Below are positions 55,075 through 63,506 of a stretch of DNA of 64,000 nt, piece by piece. Position numbers and translations under genes: made by a program. The stretch comes from Shimia sagamensis (GTDB taxonomy: Bacteria; Pseudomonadota; Alphaproteobacteria; Rhodobacterales; Rhodobacteraceae), in NCBI RefSeq assembly GCF_900182745.1, contig NZ_FXTY01000001.1, positions 62,001 through 126,000 of the forward strand. Reading direction: 5' to 3'. The notes beneath the pieces are model-generated. The model ran no database searches. It had not been told where the DNA came from and was given only the letters and a program-made list of their open reading frames with translations. Within the stretch, counting starts at the first letter, position 1. Each line of letters opens with the position of its first letter.

Positions 55075-56232
55075 CTAGGTGTTGCGCGACAGCCAGTTGG
55101 CCGCGCCTAGGCCCGCCCAGCGCCCCGTGGCAAGGCAGGCGGTGAGCAGGTAGCCGCCGGTGGGGGCTTCCCAGTCGAGCATTTCACCCGCAGCAAAGGT
55201 GCCGGGGGTGTCCTTGAGCATGAGATTTTGATCCAGCGCGTCGAGGCGCAGGCCACCTGCGGTGCTGATCGCTTCATCCATTGGGCGTGGGCCGACGTGT
55301 GTGACTGGCAGGGCTTTGAGGAGTGGCGCGAGGTCCTCTGGCAATGGCTGGCCAAACTCCATCAGAAGCGCTTGTTTTTCTGGCGTAAGCTTCAGGGCTT
55401 TGCGCAGGAAATTGGCACGGCTCATTTTGCCTTTGGGGCGGGAGAGGCGGGCACGGATGTCTTCGAGGCTCATATCCGGCAGCAGGTCGAGGGTGAGTGG
55501 CGCGCCGTCACGCATGGGGCGGGAAACTGCGTAGATGCCGCCCCCTTCGAGACCACGGGCTGAGATGACAAACTCCGCGCGTACTGAGGAGCCACCCGCT
55601 GTGAGGGTCACATTTTTGATCGGGGTGCCAAAGTGGCGCGCCATATGGGGGGACCAGTTCACTTCGAAGCCCATATTCGCGGGTTGAAAAGGCGCGGTTG
55701 AGGTGTTGAGCCAGTCCGCCCAGGCGCCATCTGATCCAAGGCGCGCCCAGCTGGCGCCGCCACAGGCCAGCACGCAAACCTTGGGGGTGATCTCTTGGGG
55801 GCCATCCGGTGTGTCAAAGCGATAGCTGCCGCCGGTCCAGCGCCAACGGGTGCGGATTTCCACGCCTTGCTCCGACAGATGTATCAGCCACGCGCGCAAA
55901 AGGGGGGAGGCTTTCATCACCTTGGGAAAGACCCGGCCTGAAGAGCCCGTGAACATGTCCTGCCCCAAGCCTTCGGCCCAGGTTGTGATCTCTTTGGGGC
56001 CAAAGGCTTCCAGCATGGGGCGCAGGGAGGGCGCAGCCTCGTGATAGTGGCTCAGGAAGGCTTCAAACGGCTCGTCTTTGGTCAGGTTGAGGCCGGATTT
56101 GCCTGCCATCAATAACTTGCGCGCGACAGAGGGTTTGGCCTCCGCCACCACAACAGAGTGCCCCGCCGATGACAGCATATCAGCGGCCATGAGACCGGCG
56201 GGGCCTGCGCCTATGATCAGCGCATCAGTCAC
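55075..56232 (-). CDS. HI0933-like NAD(P)/FAD-dependent oxidoreductase
   Basis: A 385-residue flavoprotein of the HI0933/TIGR03862 group. The FAD motif is ALIIGAGPAGLMAADML at the start; SGLNLTKDEP and the VLACGGASWARLGSDG segment are family signatures. There is a C-terminal GAFAAGEM-like FAAGEMLDWEAPTGGYLL motif. The reaction is unknown. GTG 56232 overlaps the MscS stop by four bases (GTGA), so the true start is inside that junction and the two are co-translated. The frame extends further upstream, but only over mscS. Confidence 0.88.
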   Translation of the reverse strand: MTDALIIGAGPAGLMAADMLSSAGHSVVVAEAKPSVARKLLMAGKSGLNLTKDEPFEAFLSHYHEAAPSLRPMLEAFGPKEITTWAEGLGQDMFTGSSGRVFPKVMKASPLLRAWLIHLSEQGVEIRTRWRWTGGSYRFDTPDGPQEITPKVCVLACGGASWARLGSDGAWADWLNTSTAPFQPANMGFEVNWSPHMARHFGTPIKNVTLTAGGSSVRAEFVISARGLEGGGIYAVSRPMRDGAPLTLDLLPDMSLEDIRARLSRPKGKMSRANFLRKALKLTPEKQALLMEFGQPLPEDLAPLLKALPVTHVGPRPMDEAISTAGGLRLDALDQNLMLKDTPGTFAAGEMLDWEAPTGGYLLTACLATGRWAGLGAANWLSRNT

Positions 56233-57575
56233 GTGGCAGGCATCGATACGGTCAGCGGGGTTTTGAGTTCCACCACACGCTGTGGATACGGAATGGTGAT
56301 GCCTTCGTCCTTGAGCGCGTTCCAAATCAGGAAGAGCACATCGGAGGTGAATTTGTTGCGCCCGTCGTCGATGCCCTCGACCCAGAACTCTACGGCAAAA
56401 TCGACGCCATTGTCGCCAAAGCCGCGCAGCTCGCAATCTGGCGGAAACGGGTCGTTGAGCACGCCGGGGTGTTTGGCTACTGCGGCCTCAATGATGGCGG
56501 GCACCTTGTTGATGTCGGTGTCGTAGCTGACCGAGAATGGCGCCTCATAGCGGTTGGCAGACCCACTGTCGGAATAATTCACCACACGGGTGGTGATAAA
56601 ATCCTCGTTGGGGACCACAATCCAACGACCATCATAGGTTTCCAAAATGGTGGCGCGGGCGGTCATTTTGATGATGGTACCAGCTTCGCCGCCGTCGAGT
56701 TCGACATAGTCACCAACGGTGGCCTGACCTTCGAGCAACAGGATCACGCCCGAGATGAAGTTCGACGCAATTTTTTGCAGACCAAAACCAAGGCCCACGC
56801 CAATCACACCGGTGAGAACCGCCAGAGAGGTGAGGTTGATGCCCATGATGTTCATCACCAGCAGGAAGGCGACACCAAAGATGCCGATTTCCAGGGTTTT
56901 GGCAATGAGCTCGCGCATGGCGGGGCGCATCTCGTCCTGTTTCTTGATGAACTGGCTGGATTGCTCGTTGGACCAACGGCCAAGCCAGAAGATCGCGCTT
57001 GCGACCAGCACAAAGCGGATGGCAAAGAGCACGGAGAACGAAAGGTTGCCCAATGGCACAACGGTGGTGTCCAGATAGGCCATAACCTCATCCAGAATGC
57101 CCAGCGCGTAGAGACCCGCAATCGGCACAAAGATGTAGCGGCCCAGCACCTTCATCACCGGATCAGCGATGATTTCTTTGACCAGAATGCGCACCGCCAG
57201 GAACAGGAACACCCGTTTGCCAAAGGCAATCACCGCGCCGGAGCCAAACAGCGAGCGGGTCACGTTTTCGCCAATACCAATGAAGACATAGGCCAAGAGC
57301 GGCAGCAGCAGTGGCAAGAACATCGACACAAAGCGGCGGGCGCGGGCGATGTAGCTGTCTTGACCTTCTGGCGGCGTGAGCCAGCGATCCAGCAGCGGGT
57401 GCAGCTTGCGGCTGGCATAGAGCGCGGCGAGGTACGCAACCAGAAGCAGGCCAAATTGCGACCAAGCGGCGGGGCTGAGCAGCCACCCTTGGGCAATGCC
57501 CCAAAGGCGCTCCACATGTTCAAGGGCTGTGTTGAGAAAAGCTGTGCCGTCCATGGTGGGTCCGCTTGCTGTCAT
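56229..57575 (-). CDS. MscS-family mechanosensitive channel
   Basis: A membrane channel of 448 residues in the MscS/YnaI class: about five membrane helices in the first 220 residues, then the pore-lining TM3 region with GVIGVGLGFGLQKIASNFISGVILL and the MscS core FSVSYDTDINKV and NDPFPPDCELRGFGDNGVDFAVEFWV. It should protect against hypo-osmotic stress. The extra N-terminal helices are typical of larger alphaproteobacterial forms. It ends within the start of the flavoprotein gene. Confidence 0.9.
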   Translation of the reverse strand: MTASGPTMDGTAFLNTALEHVERLWGIAQGWLLSPAAWSQFGLLLVAYLAALYASRKLHPLLDRWLTPPEGQDSYIARARRFVSMFLPLLLPLLAYVFIGIGENVTRSLFGSGAVIAFGKRVFLFLAVRILVKEIIADPVMKVLGRYIFVPIAGLYALGILDEVMAYLDTTVVPLGNLSFSVLFAIRFVLVASAIFWLGRWSNEQSSQFIKKQDEMRPAMRELIAKTLEIGIFGVAFLLVMNIMGINLTSLAVLTGVIGVGLGFGLQKIASNFISGVILLLEGQATVGDYVELDGGEAGTIIKMTARATILETYDGRWIVVPNEDFITTRVVNYSDSGSANRYEAPFSVSYDTDINKVPAIIEAAVAKHPGVLNDPFPPDCELRGFGDNGVDFAVEFWVEGIDDGRNKFTSDVLFLIWNALKDEGITIPYPQRVVELKTPLTVSMPAT

Positions 57576-57695
57576 TGAGGCTTAGGCTAACCTCTTGCCT
57601 TGCGGGCTTTGGTAACTCAATCAAAAACGCGGGGAAAATACCGCGTGATTACGCATTCCCGCACGGGCAAGACGTGCCAAACCTTATGGCGCGCC

Positions 57696-59378
57696 CTATT
57701 GGTAGTGCTTCTTGCGGGACATTTTTCCGATGCCGGGGTTCAAGCTGTTGGTGGGGTCCACCGATTTGTAAAAGGCGGCGAGGTCCGGTTTGGCGGCATA
57801 AAGATGGCCGACGTTGTGTTCCGCAGGGTACTCGGCGCCGCGTTTGTCCAATATCTCCAGCATGGCCGCTTTGAGCGCCGTCGGATCACAGCCCTTTTTC
57901 ACGATGTAGTCCTGATGCAGCACGTGGCACATGAAGTGGCCATAGTAGAGCTTGCTGACCAATTGATCGGTGATGTCCTTGGGCAGGGTTTCGAACCAAT
58001 CCTCATCATTGCGGCGCAGGGCGATGTCGAGAGCGATAATGTCTTCGACCTCTGCACTGTGCACATTCATGTAGCGCACGGCAGCGCCTGCCGCGGCAAA
58101 ACGCAGAAGCCCAGCCATTTTGGCTTCACGGTCATCACATTCAAAGAAATCAAGCGCGCCGTTGGCGGTCATTTCACTCAGGAGCGTGCGGGCCTCTTCG
58201 ATGCCGCCGTCCCGCATCTTCAGGATCAGGTGGTGCGGGTAAGCTTTACGGAAAGCCCGCATACGTTTGGGCACCACGTTGGGCCAAAGGCGGGCGGCAA
58301 ACTGCATGAACCTATCGGTGAAATGCGTCAGACCCGGCACGTTTTGCAGGCGGGCATCGACGGTGCCTTTGAGGGCAAAGAAGGTGGGCAACCGATCCGT
58401 GCCCAACTTGTCGATCATCACCATCGTGTCTTTGCCATAGACATCGGAGAGGTCAAACACATCCTCGTGCAGGTACTCGGCGCTGACCGGCAGGGTTTTG
58501 AAATCCTTCAGAATGCGACGGCGCAGGGTGCCCAAACCGGCGGTATCTGAAGCGGCCACGTAGAAGGTCTTTTCCGCGTCATTCTTGGCGTAGGTGTCCA
58601 AGCGCACGGCAAACACGGCCAGCTTACCGGCACAGCCTGCGGCCTCATAGAGACGGGATTTGTCGGCGTTAAACCGGGCCGGGCTGTCGGCATCCACATC
58701 GCGTACACGTTGAGCGTAGTCGGTGTCGGAGGCGCGGCGGTTGTCCTCGTGGATGTCTTTTGCGGTGAAGCTGCCGGCCTGCAGGTTGGTCAGGACCTCC
58801 TCTGGCGTGGCGCCAAGGTCAATGCCGAGGTGGTTGACCAATTGCAGCTCGCCCGCCTCGGTGATCTGCGCAAAGACAGAGAGCTCAGTGTAGCTGGGAC
58901 CACGTTCCACAAGCGCGCCGCCGGAGTTATTGCAGACGCCGCCCACAACAGACGCGCCAATGCAGGAGGAGCCGATCACGGAATGCGGTTGGCGGCCAAG
59001 TGGCGCCAGCAGTTTCTCCAGCTTGAACAATGTGGACCCCGGGAAAGAGATCACCTGTGTGCCGTCTTTGATGAGTTGGATGTCATCCATGCGGCGGGTG
59101 TTGATCAGCACAACCTCGCGGTCATAGCTGCCTTTGGGGGTGGACCCTTCGGTCAGGCCGGTATTTGCCGCTTGCATGATGACAATCTTGTTCGCTGCGA
59201 CACAGGCTTGCAGAACTTGCCATTGTTCGAGAAGGGTCGCGGGTTGCACAACAGCGAGGGCGTCGCCTTCGCCAGAGCGGAAGCCTTTGCGGAACCGTTG
59301 GGTGCGGCGGTCACCGGTTAATACGTGACGTTTGCCAACAATGTTACGCAGCTGCGCGATTACCTGATCTTTGCCCAT
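57696..59378 (-). CDS. dld: Quinone-dependent D-lactate dehydrogenase
   Basis: A 560-residue membrane-associated flavoenzyme that oxidises D-lactate to pyruvate with electrons to quinone, as in E. coli Dld. The N-terminal FAD_binding_4 domain has KIVIMQAANTGLTEGSTPKGSYDREVVLINTRRMD and GSSCIGASVVGGVCNNSGGALVERG, and the rest forms the lactate dehydrogenase membrane-binding domain. ATG 59378 has GAGGG-like sequence before it. A TTGGTC/GACCAA inverted repeat upstream may regulate it. The upstream gap is 156 bases. Confidence 0.92.
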   Translation of the reverse strand: MGKDQVIAQLRNIVGKRHVLTGDRRTQRFRKGFRSGEGDALAVVQPATLLEQWQVLQACVAANKIVIMQAANTGLTEGSTPKGSYDREVVLINTRRMDDIQLIKDGTQVISFPGSTLFKLEKLLAPLGRQPHSVIGSSCIGASVVGGVCNNSGGALVERGPSYTELSVFAQITEAGELQLVNHLGIDLGATPEEVLTNLQAGSFTAKDIHEDNRRASDTDYAQRVRDVDADSPARFNADKSRLYEAAGCAGKLAVFAVRLDTYAKNDAEKTFYVAASDTAGLGTLRRRILKDFKTLPVSAEYLHEDVFDLSDVYGKDTMVMIDKLGTDRLPTFFALKGTVDARLQNVPGLTHFTDRFMQFAARLWPNVVPKRMRAFRKAYPHHLILKMRDGGIEEARTLLSEMTANGALDFFECDDREAKMAGLLRFAAAGAAVRYMNVHSAEVEDIIALDIALRRNDEDWFETLPKDITDQLVSKLYYGHFMCHVLHQDYIVKKGCDPTALKAAMLEILDKRGAEYPAEHNVGHLYAAKPDLAAFYKSVDPTNSLNPGIGKMSRKKHYQ

Positions 59379-59485
59379 GAGACCCTCACACCATAAACAC
59401 ATGCTCCGGTGATGGGTGGTAATTGGTCAGCTCACCGGCGCGGGCGTTGTGCGACGGCGATGCTGTAGGGTCAACCGCTTGCGTT

Positions 59486-59520
59486 AATTGGTCCAAAAAT
59501 GTGACCAAATTGATATATCA
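59486..59520. promoter_or_regulatory. Candidate GntR-type operator upstream of dld
   Basis: Inverted repeat AATTGGTC (59486-59493) and GACCAA (59503-59508, extended AATT), nine bases between the arms. TGATATATCA (59511-59520) next to it is a perfect ten-base palindrome. FadR/LldR-type regulators of lactate genes bind TGGTC/GACCA sites. No regulator gene is adjacent, so the binding protein is a guess. Confidence 0.45.
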
Positions 59521-59534
59521 GGGGTTTTGGGTAT

Positions 59535-60146
59535 CTACAGACACATCTGTTTTATGCCCGTCGCGATCTCCGGTTTGGCCGCCAGCGTGTCCGCTGCTAT
59601 CTCGCGCGCCACAGAGAGCACATCTTCAGCAGGCACAATGCGTTCGATCAGCCCGTAGGTGAGCGCCTCCTCTGCAGTGAGTTTCTGACCACCCATCAAC
59701 ATGAGCTTGGCACGGGCAGGGCCGACCAAGGCGGCCAAACGCGCGGGATCGGAGGGCTGCGGCAGGTAACCGAGCTTCATGACCGGGTAGAAAAACTTCG
59801 CGTGCGGCGCAGCGATGCGGATGTCACAGGCCAGTGCCATACCGTTTGCGCCACCTGCCAAAGTGCCATTCAGCGCCGCGATGGTCAGACCGGGCAAGGC
59901 AGCAACCGCGCTGGAGAGGCGCTCCCAAACCGGGCTAATCGCGAGACCTGCGCGGGCTTCATCCAAATCGGCGCCTGCGGAGAATACCTTACCCGCTCCA
60001 GTGAAGATCAGACCCCGCGCGTCTTGGGCAGACTCTGAGATTTCTGCCAAATCTGTCAGCATCGCCTCGGTCAGGGAATTGGCCTTCTCAGGCCGGTTGA
60101 TGGTCACAATCCACAGGCCGCTGTCGTCTTTGGTCAACTCAATCAT
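59535..60146 (-). CDS. Crotonase-fold protein without hydratase glutamates
   Basis: A short (203-residue) enoyl-CoA hydratase/isomerase superfamily member. The oxyanion-hole segments GAGKVFSAGADLDEA and AALNGTLAGGANGMALACD are kept, but both hydratase catalytic glutamates, normally in GGGCEL and GQPE, are replaced (GGANGM and FYPVMK). It is therefore unlikely to hydrate enoyl-CoA; isomerase, dehalogenase-like or other crotonase chemistry is possible. The family usually has about 260 residues; here the C-terminal helical part is cut short. ATG 60146 starts it. Confidence 0.75.
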   Translation of the reverse strand: MIELTKDDSGLWIVTINRPEKANSLTEAMLTDLAEISESAQDARGLIFTGAGKVFSAGADLDEARAGLAISPVWERLSSAVAALPGLTIAALNGTLAGGANGMALACDIRIAAPHAKFFYPVMKLGYLPQPSDPARLAALVGPARAKLMLMGGQKLTAEEALTYGLIERIVPAEDVLSVAREIAADTLAAKPEIATGIKQMCL

Positions 60147-60367
60147 GTTTGTCTCACTTTGCCCAAGAGGCCGTCTTTGCCACAAAAGGCTGTTTTTTGC
60201 CGACGCGGCCCGCAAAGCAACCGCTTGGAATGTTTGATTTCCCTTGAAGTAAGGCGATCGAGGCGAGCCGTCTACCCCAGGGTGAAAAACCCATGTGTTT
60301 GACCCTTGACCCTGCCTCAGTGAAGACCCAGTCTTAAGGGGAAGACTTTGAAAAGGTAGATAAGTTG

Positions 60368-61873
60368 ATGCAGATTTCAGCACCCCGCATTTTCACAACC
60401 ACGGCTTTGGCCACGGTTTTTTGCGCCCAGGCCGCTTGGGCAGACGTAACCGCAGACGAAGTTTGGAGCAATTGGCGCGACTCGATGACCGGTTTTGGCT
60501 ACGAGATTTCGGCCACGGAAAGCACCGAAGGCGATGTCTTGACTGTGAACGGGCTGGCAATGTCGATGGACATTCCGGAAGAAGACGCCACCGTGGCAGT
60601 CGACCTGGGCAGCCTGGCATTTGAGAACGTCGGTGACGGCACCGTGCGGGTTGTTTTGCCCGAAAACGCACCGATCCTTGTGAAACTTTTGGATGACGAA
60701 GAGGCGGTTGAAATTGCGCTGACCATGTCGTCCGCCGACATGAAAAACATTGTGTCCGGTACAGCGGAAGCCATGGTTTACGAGTATGCCGCAAGCAAAC
60801 TGGACCTGATCGTGGACAGCATTGTTGTGGACGGTGAAACCATCCCGGACATGGACATTGCCCTGACCATGGCGGACCTCGCAGGACGCTCACAAACGAC
60901 GTTTGGCGATGTGATCAGCAGCGTGCAAAAAGGCAGCATCGGCAATGTGTCTTTGATTGCCAAAGGCGTGGATCCGGACTCCGGTGAAAACTTTGACATG
61001 ACCGTGACCGGCGCAGGCTTGGAAGTGGACGGCACAGCCAGCGTGCCAAGTGGTGACTATGGTGAAGATGTTGCCGCATTCTTTGCGGACGGTTTTGCCA
61101 TTGAAGGTAGCTATTCACTGCAATCTTCCACCATGAATGTGAACTTCGTGGAAGACGGCACCCCAGGGTCCATGGCCTATACCAGCGGCCCGGCCTCTGT
61201 CGGGATCGATATGGACAGCGAAGGCATGGCCTATGATGGCACCGTCACCAATGTTGCGGTGAATGTGGCCAGCCCTGAGTTTCCGCTGCCAATCGACATC
61301 AGCTTTGGTGAAATGGGTTATGGCTTCTCGGTACCTCTAGCCGCATCTGAGGAGCAGCAAGAATTTGGCCTGACCGTGAAGCTGCTGGACCTGAGCGTAT
61401 CTGAAATGCTGTGGGGCATGTTTGACCCCGGTCAGGTGCTGCCACGTGATCCCGCCAACCTGCTTGTGGACGTGAGTGGTTTGGCCACCGTTGCAATCGA
61501 TATCCTGACGTTGGATGACGACAGCCCGGAAATCCCAGGCGAGTTGAACGCGCTGAACATCAACGACATCCAACTGAATCTCGCCGGAGCCGCAGTGGTA
61601 GGTGCAGGCAGCTTCACCTTTGACAACACTGACATGGAAAGCTTTGACGGCTTCCCGCGGCCCGAAGGCAGCCTGGACGTCAAGATTGCCGGCATCAACG
61701 GGCTGATGGACAAGCTGATCTCGATGGGTCTTCTGCCAGAAGAACAGGCGATGGGCGCACGCATGATGATGGGCATGTTCACCCAGCCGGGTGACGGCGA
61801 CGACACGCTGGTCTCAAAAATCGAAGTCAATGAGCAAGGTCAGGTTCTGGCCAACGGGCAGCGCCTGAAATAA
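60368..61873 (+). CDS. DUF2125 exported protein
   Basis: A 501-residue protein with signal peptide ending in AWADV, of the DUF2125 family seen mainly in Rhodobacterales. The mature part is strongly acidic, with repeated beta-strand-like segments carrying Asp/Glu/Gly (for example VDLGSLAFENVGDGTVRV), no cysteine and no enzyme motif. It is expected in the periplasm or outer membrane. ATG 60368 is chosen over TTG 60365. It is monocistronic, with its own terminator. Confidence 0.85.
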   Translation: MQISAPRIFTTTALATVFCAQAAWADVTADEVWSNWRDSMTGFGYEISATESTEGDVLTVNGLAMSMDIPEEDATVAVDLGSLAFENVGDGTVRVVLPENAPILVKLLDDEEAVEIALTMSSADMKNIVSGTAEAMVYEYAASKLDLIVDSIVVDGETIPDMDIALTMADLAGRSQTTFGDVISSVQKGSIGNVSLIAKGVDPDSGENFDMTVTGAGLEVDGTASVPSGDYGEDVAAFFADGFAIEGSYSLQSSTMNVNFVEDGTPGSMAYTSGPASVGIDMDSEGMAYDGTVTNVAVNVASPEFPLPIDISFGEMGYGFSVPLAASEEQQEFGLTVKLLDLSVSEMLWGMFDPGQVLPRDPANLLVDVSGLATVAIDILTLDDDSPEIPGELNALNINDIQLNLAGAAVVGAGSFTFDNTDMESFDGFPRPEGSLDVKIAGINGLMDKLISMGLLPEEQAMGARMMMGMFTQPGDGDDTLVSKIEVNEQGQVLANGQRLK

Positions 61874-61896
61874 GGCAACCCGCATTTGCGAATACG

Positions 61897-61926
61897 AAGG
61901 CCGCAGCGGTTTGCTGCGGCCTTTTT
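61897..61926 (+). terminator. Rho-independent terminator of the DUF2125 gene
   Basis: AAGGCCGCAGC (61897-61907) and GCTGCGGCCTT (61913-61923) are a perfect 11-bp stem around GGTTT, followed by a T-run at 61922-61926. Confidence 0.92.
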
Positions 61927-62026
61927 ATTTGAGCGGATACGTCGCGTTCAATGCCCCATTCCCCCACTGGACGTTGCGGCAAGTGCGGCCTAGTCTCGCG
62001 CGCAAATCAGTAAAAGGACCTGCGTC

Positions 62027-62890
62027 ATGGCGACCGGCACAAACATCCGCACCTACTACAATGGCACTTGGCATGACGGCGACATTTCCATTATCCGCGC
62101 GGCGGATCACGGCGCATGGTTGGGCACGACGGTGTTTGACGGGGCACGACTGGTGAATGGTCTGACACCAGATCTGGACAAACACTGCGCGCGCACCAAC
62201 CGCTCGGCTGAAGCTTTGATGCTCACCCCTACCGTCTCAACCGACGACATGGTGGCCATTGTGCAGGAAGGGCTGAAAGCTTACGCACCGGGTGCGGCGG
62301 TGTATATTCGCCCGATGTATTGGGGGCTGGATGGCGACCCAACTGCGATCATCCCAAGTCCGGACACCACAGGCTTTGCTGTGTGCCTTGAAGAAATCCC
62401 GATGGCCGCGCCAGATGCGGCAGTGGCATTGTGCAAAACCCAATTCCGTCGCCCGGTTCTAGAAAGTTCGGTTGTGAACGCCAAGGCGGGCTGTCTGTAC
62501 CCAAACAACGCGCGCATGTTGCAGGAGGCGCGCTCCAGAGGCTTCCACAACACGCTGACCTGTGACGTGATGGGCAATGTGGCCGAAACCGCCACGTCCA
62601 ACGTGTTTATGGTGCGCGATGGCGAAGTGTTCACGCCGATTCCAAATGGCACCTTCCTGGCCGGGATTACGCGTGCGCGTCACATTGAGAACCTGCGCGC
62701 AGATGGCGTGACCGTGCATGAGACCATTCTGGGGTACGGCGATTTTGATAAGGCTGACGAAATCTTCCTGTCCGGCAACATGAGCAAGGTCACGCCGGTG
62801 AAAGCCTTTGAGGGTCAGCAGTATCAAATTGGGCCCCTCACCCGTCGCGTGCGCGAGATGTATTGGGACTGGGCTGCCACCACCGCGTGA
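62027..62890 (+). CDS. Class IV PLP aminotransferase (branched-chain type)
   Basis: A fold-type IV aminotransferase of 287 residues. The PLP lysine is Lys153 in NAKAGCLYPNNAR, with the DVMGNVAETATSNVFMV stretch that binds the phosphate. It should move amino groups to or from branched-chain or similar 2-oxo acids; D-amino acid or 4-amino-4-deoxychorismate lyase roles are possible. AAGGACC precedes the ATG. It lies 66 bases upstream of a universal stress protein gene. Confidence 0.87.
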   Translation: MATGTNIRTYYNGTWHDGDISIIRAADHGAWLGTTVFDGARLVNGLTPDLDKHCARTNRSAEALMLTPTVSTDDMVAIVQEGLKAYAPGAAVYIRPMYWGLDGDPTAIIPSPDTTGFAVCLEEIPMAAPDAAVALCKTQFRRPVLESSVVNAKAGCLYPNNARMLQEARSRGFHNTLTCDVMGNVAETATSNVFMVRDGEVFTPIPNGTFLAGITRARHIENLRADGVTVHETILGYGDFDKADEIFLSGNMSKVTPVKAFEGQQYQIGPLTRRVREMYWDWAATTA

Positions 62891-62956
62891 CGCGGCAGAA
62901 AGAAACATTGCGCGCCAAAGCGCTTAGCGGCATGATCCCGGAAAGGGAGTGACAGT

Positions 62957-63412
62957 ATGCGCAAGTTTCTCGTGGTGCTGGATGACAGCCGGGAATGTCT
63001 GAATGCGATGCGGTTTGCAGCGATGCGGGCCGCGCGCACTGGTGGCGGCGTGAAAATCCTGTCGATCATTCCGCCGGAAGAGTTCAACCATTGGATTGGT
63101 GTGAGTGATTTGATGCGGGAAGAAACGCGGGAGCGGATCGAGGTGCATTACGAGGTGTTTGCCAAGTGGATGCGGGATCGCCAGGGCGTCGATCCAGAGC
63201 TTAAAATCCGCGAAGGTGAAGCGGTGAACGAGATCCTCGCCGAGATCAAAGAGGACGCGGAGATTGGCGTCTTGGTGCTGGGTGCCGGTAACGATCGCAA
63301 AGGGCCTGGCCCACTGGTGTCGCAGCTGTCGCGTAACTCTGCCAGCCTGCCGGTGCCGATCACTGTGGTGCCCGGAGATTTGACCAAAGAGCAACTGGAA
63401 GCGGTGACCTGA
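62957..63412 (+). CDS. Universal stress protein (UspA fold)
   Basis: A 151-residue Usp-domain protein. The N-terminal FLVVLDDSRECLNAMRFAAMRAARTGG carries the conserved Asp of the ATP-binding type, and the C-terminal VLVLGAGNDRKGPGPLVSQLSRNSASLPVPITVVPG matches the G-X2-G-X9-GS/T-like nucleotide loop only loosely. Members protect cells under starvation or redox stress. GGGAG lies in good position before ATG 62957. It lies 66 bases after the aminotransferase gene and precedes the Nfu gene. Confidence 0.85.
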   Translation: MRKFLVVLDDSRECLNAMRFAAMRAARTGGGVKILSIIPPEEFNHWIGVSDLMREETRERIEVHYEVFAKWMRDRQGVDPELKIREGEAVNEILAEIKEDAEIGVLVLGAGNDRKGPGPLVSQLSRNSASLPVPITVVPGDLTKEQLEAVT

Positions 63413-63433
63413 GGCCACCTTTTCCAAACCTCA

Positions 63434-63452
63434 GTTTAGAATGAATCTAAAC
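63434..63452. promoter_or_regulatory. Irr-box-like palindrome before the Nfu gene
   Basis: GTTTAGA-ATGAA-TCTAAAC, a perfect 7-bp inverted repeat. Its core TTTAGAATGAATCTAAA differs from the alphaproteobacterial Irr (ICE) consensus TTTAGAA-N3-TTCTAAA at one position. A possible -35, TTGACT, follows at 63454-63459. Irr controls iron-linked genes in response to haem. Confidence 0.6.
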
Positions 63453-63506
63453 CTTGACTATTGCCTATCGCAGGCGCATATCAATCCCGATAGGAAAGGT
63501 CTGCCA

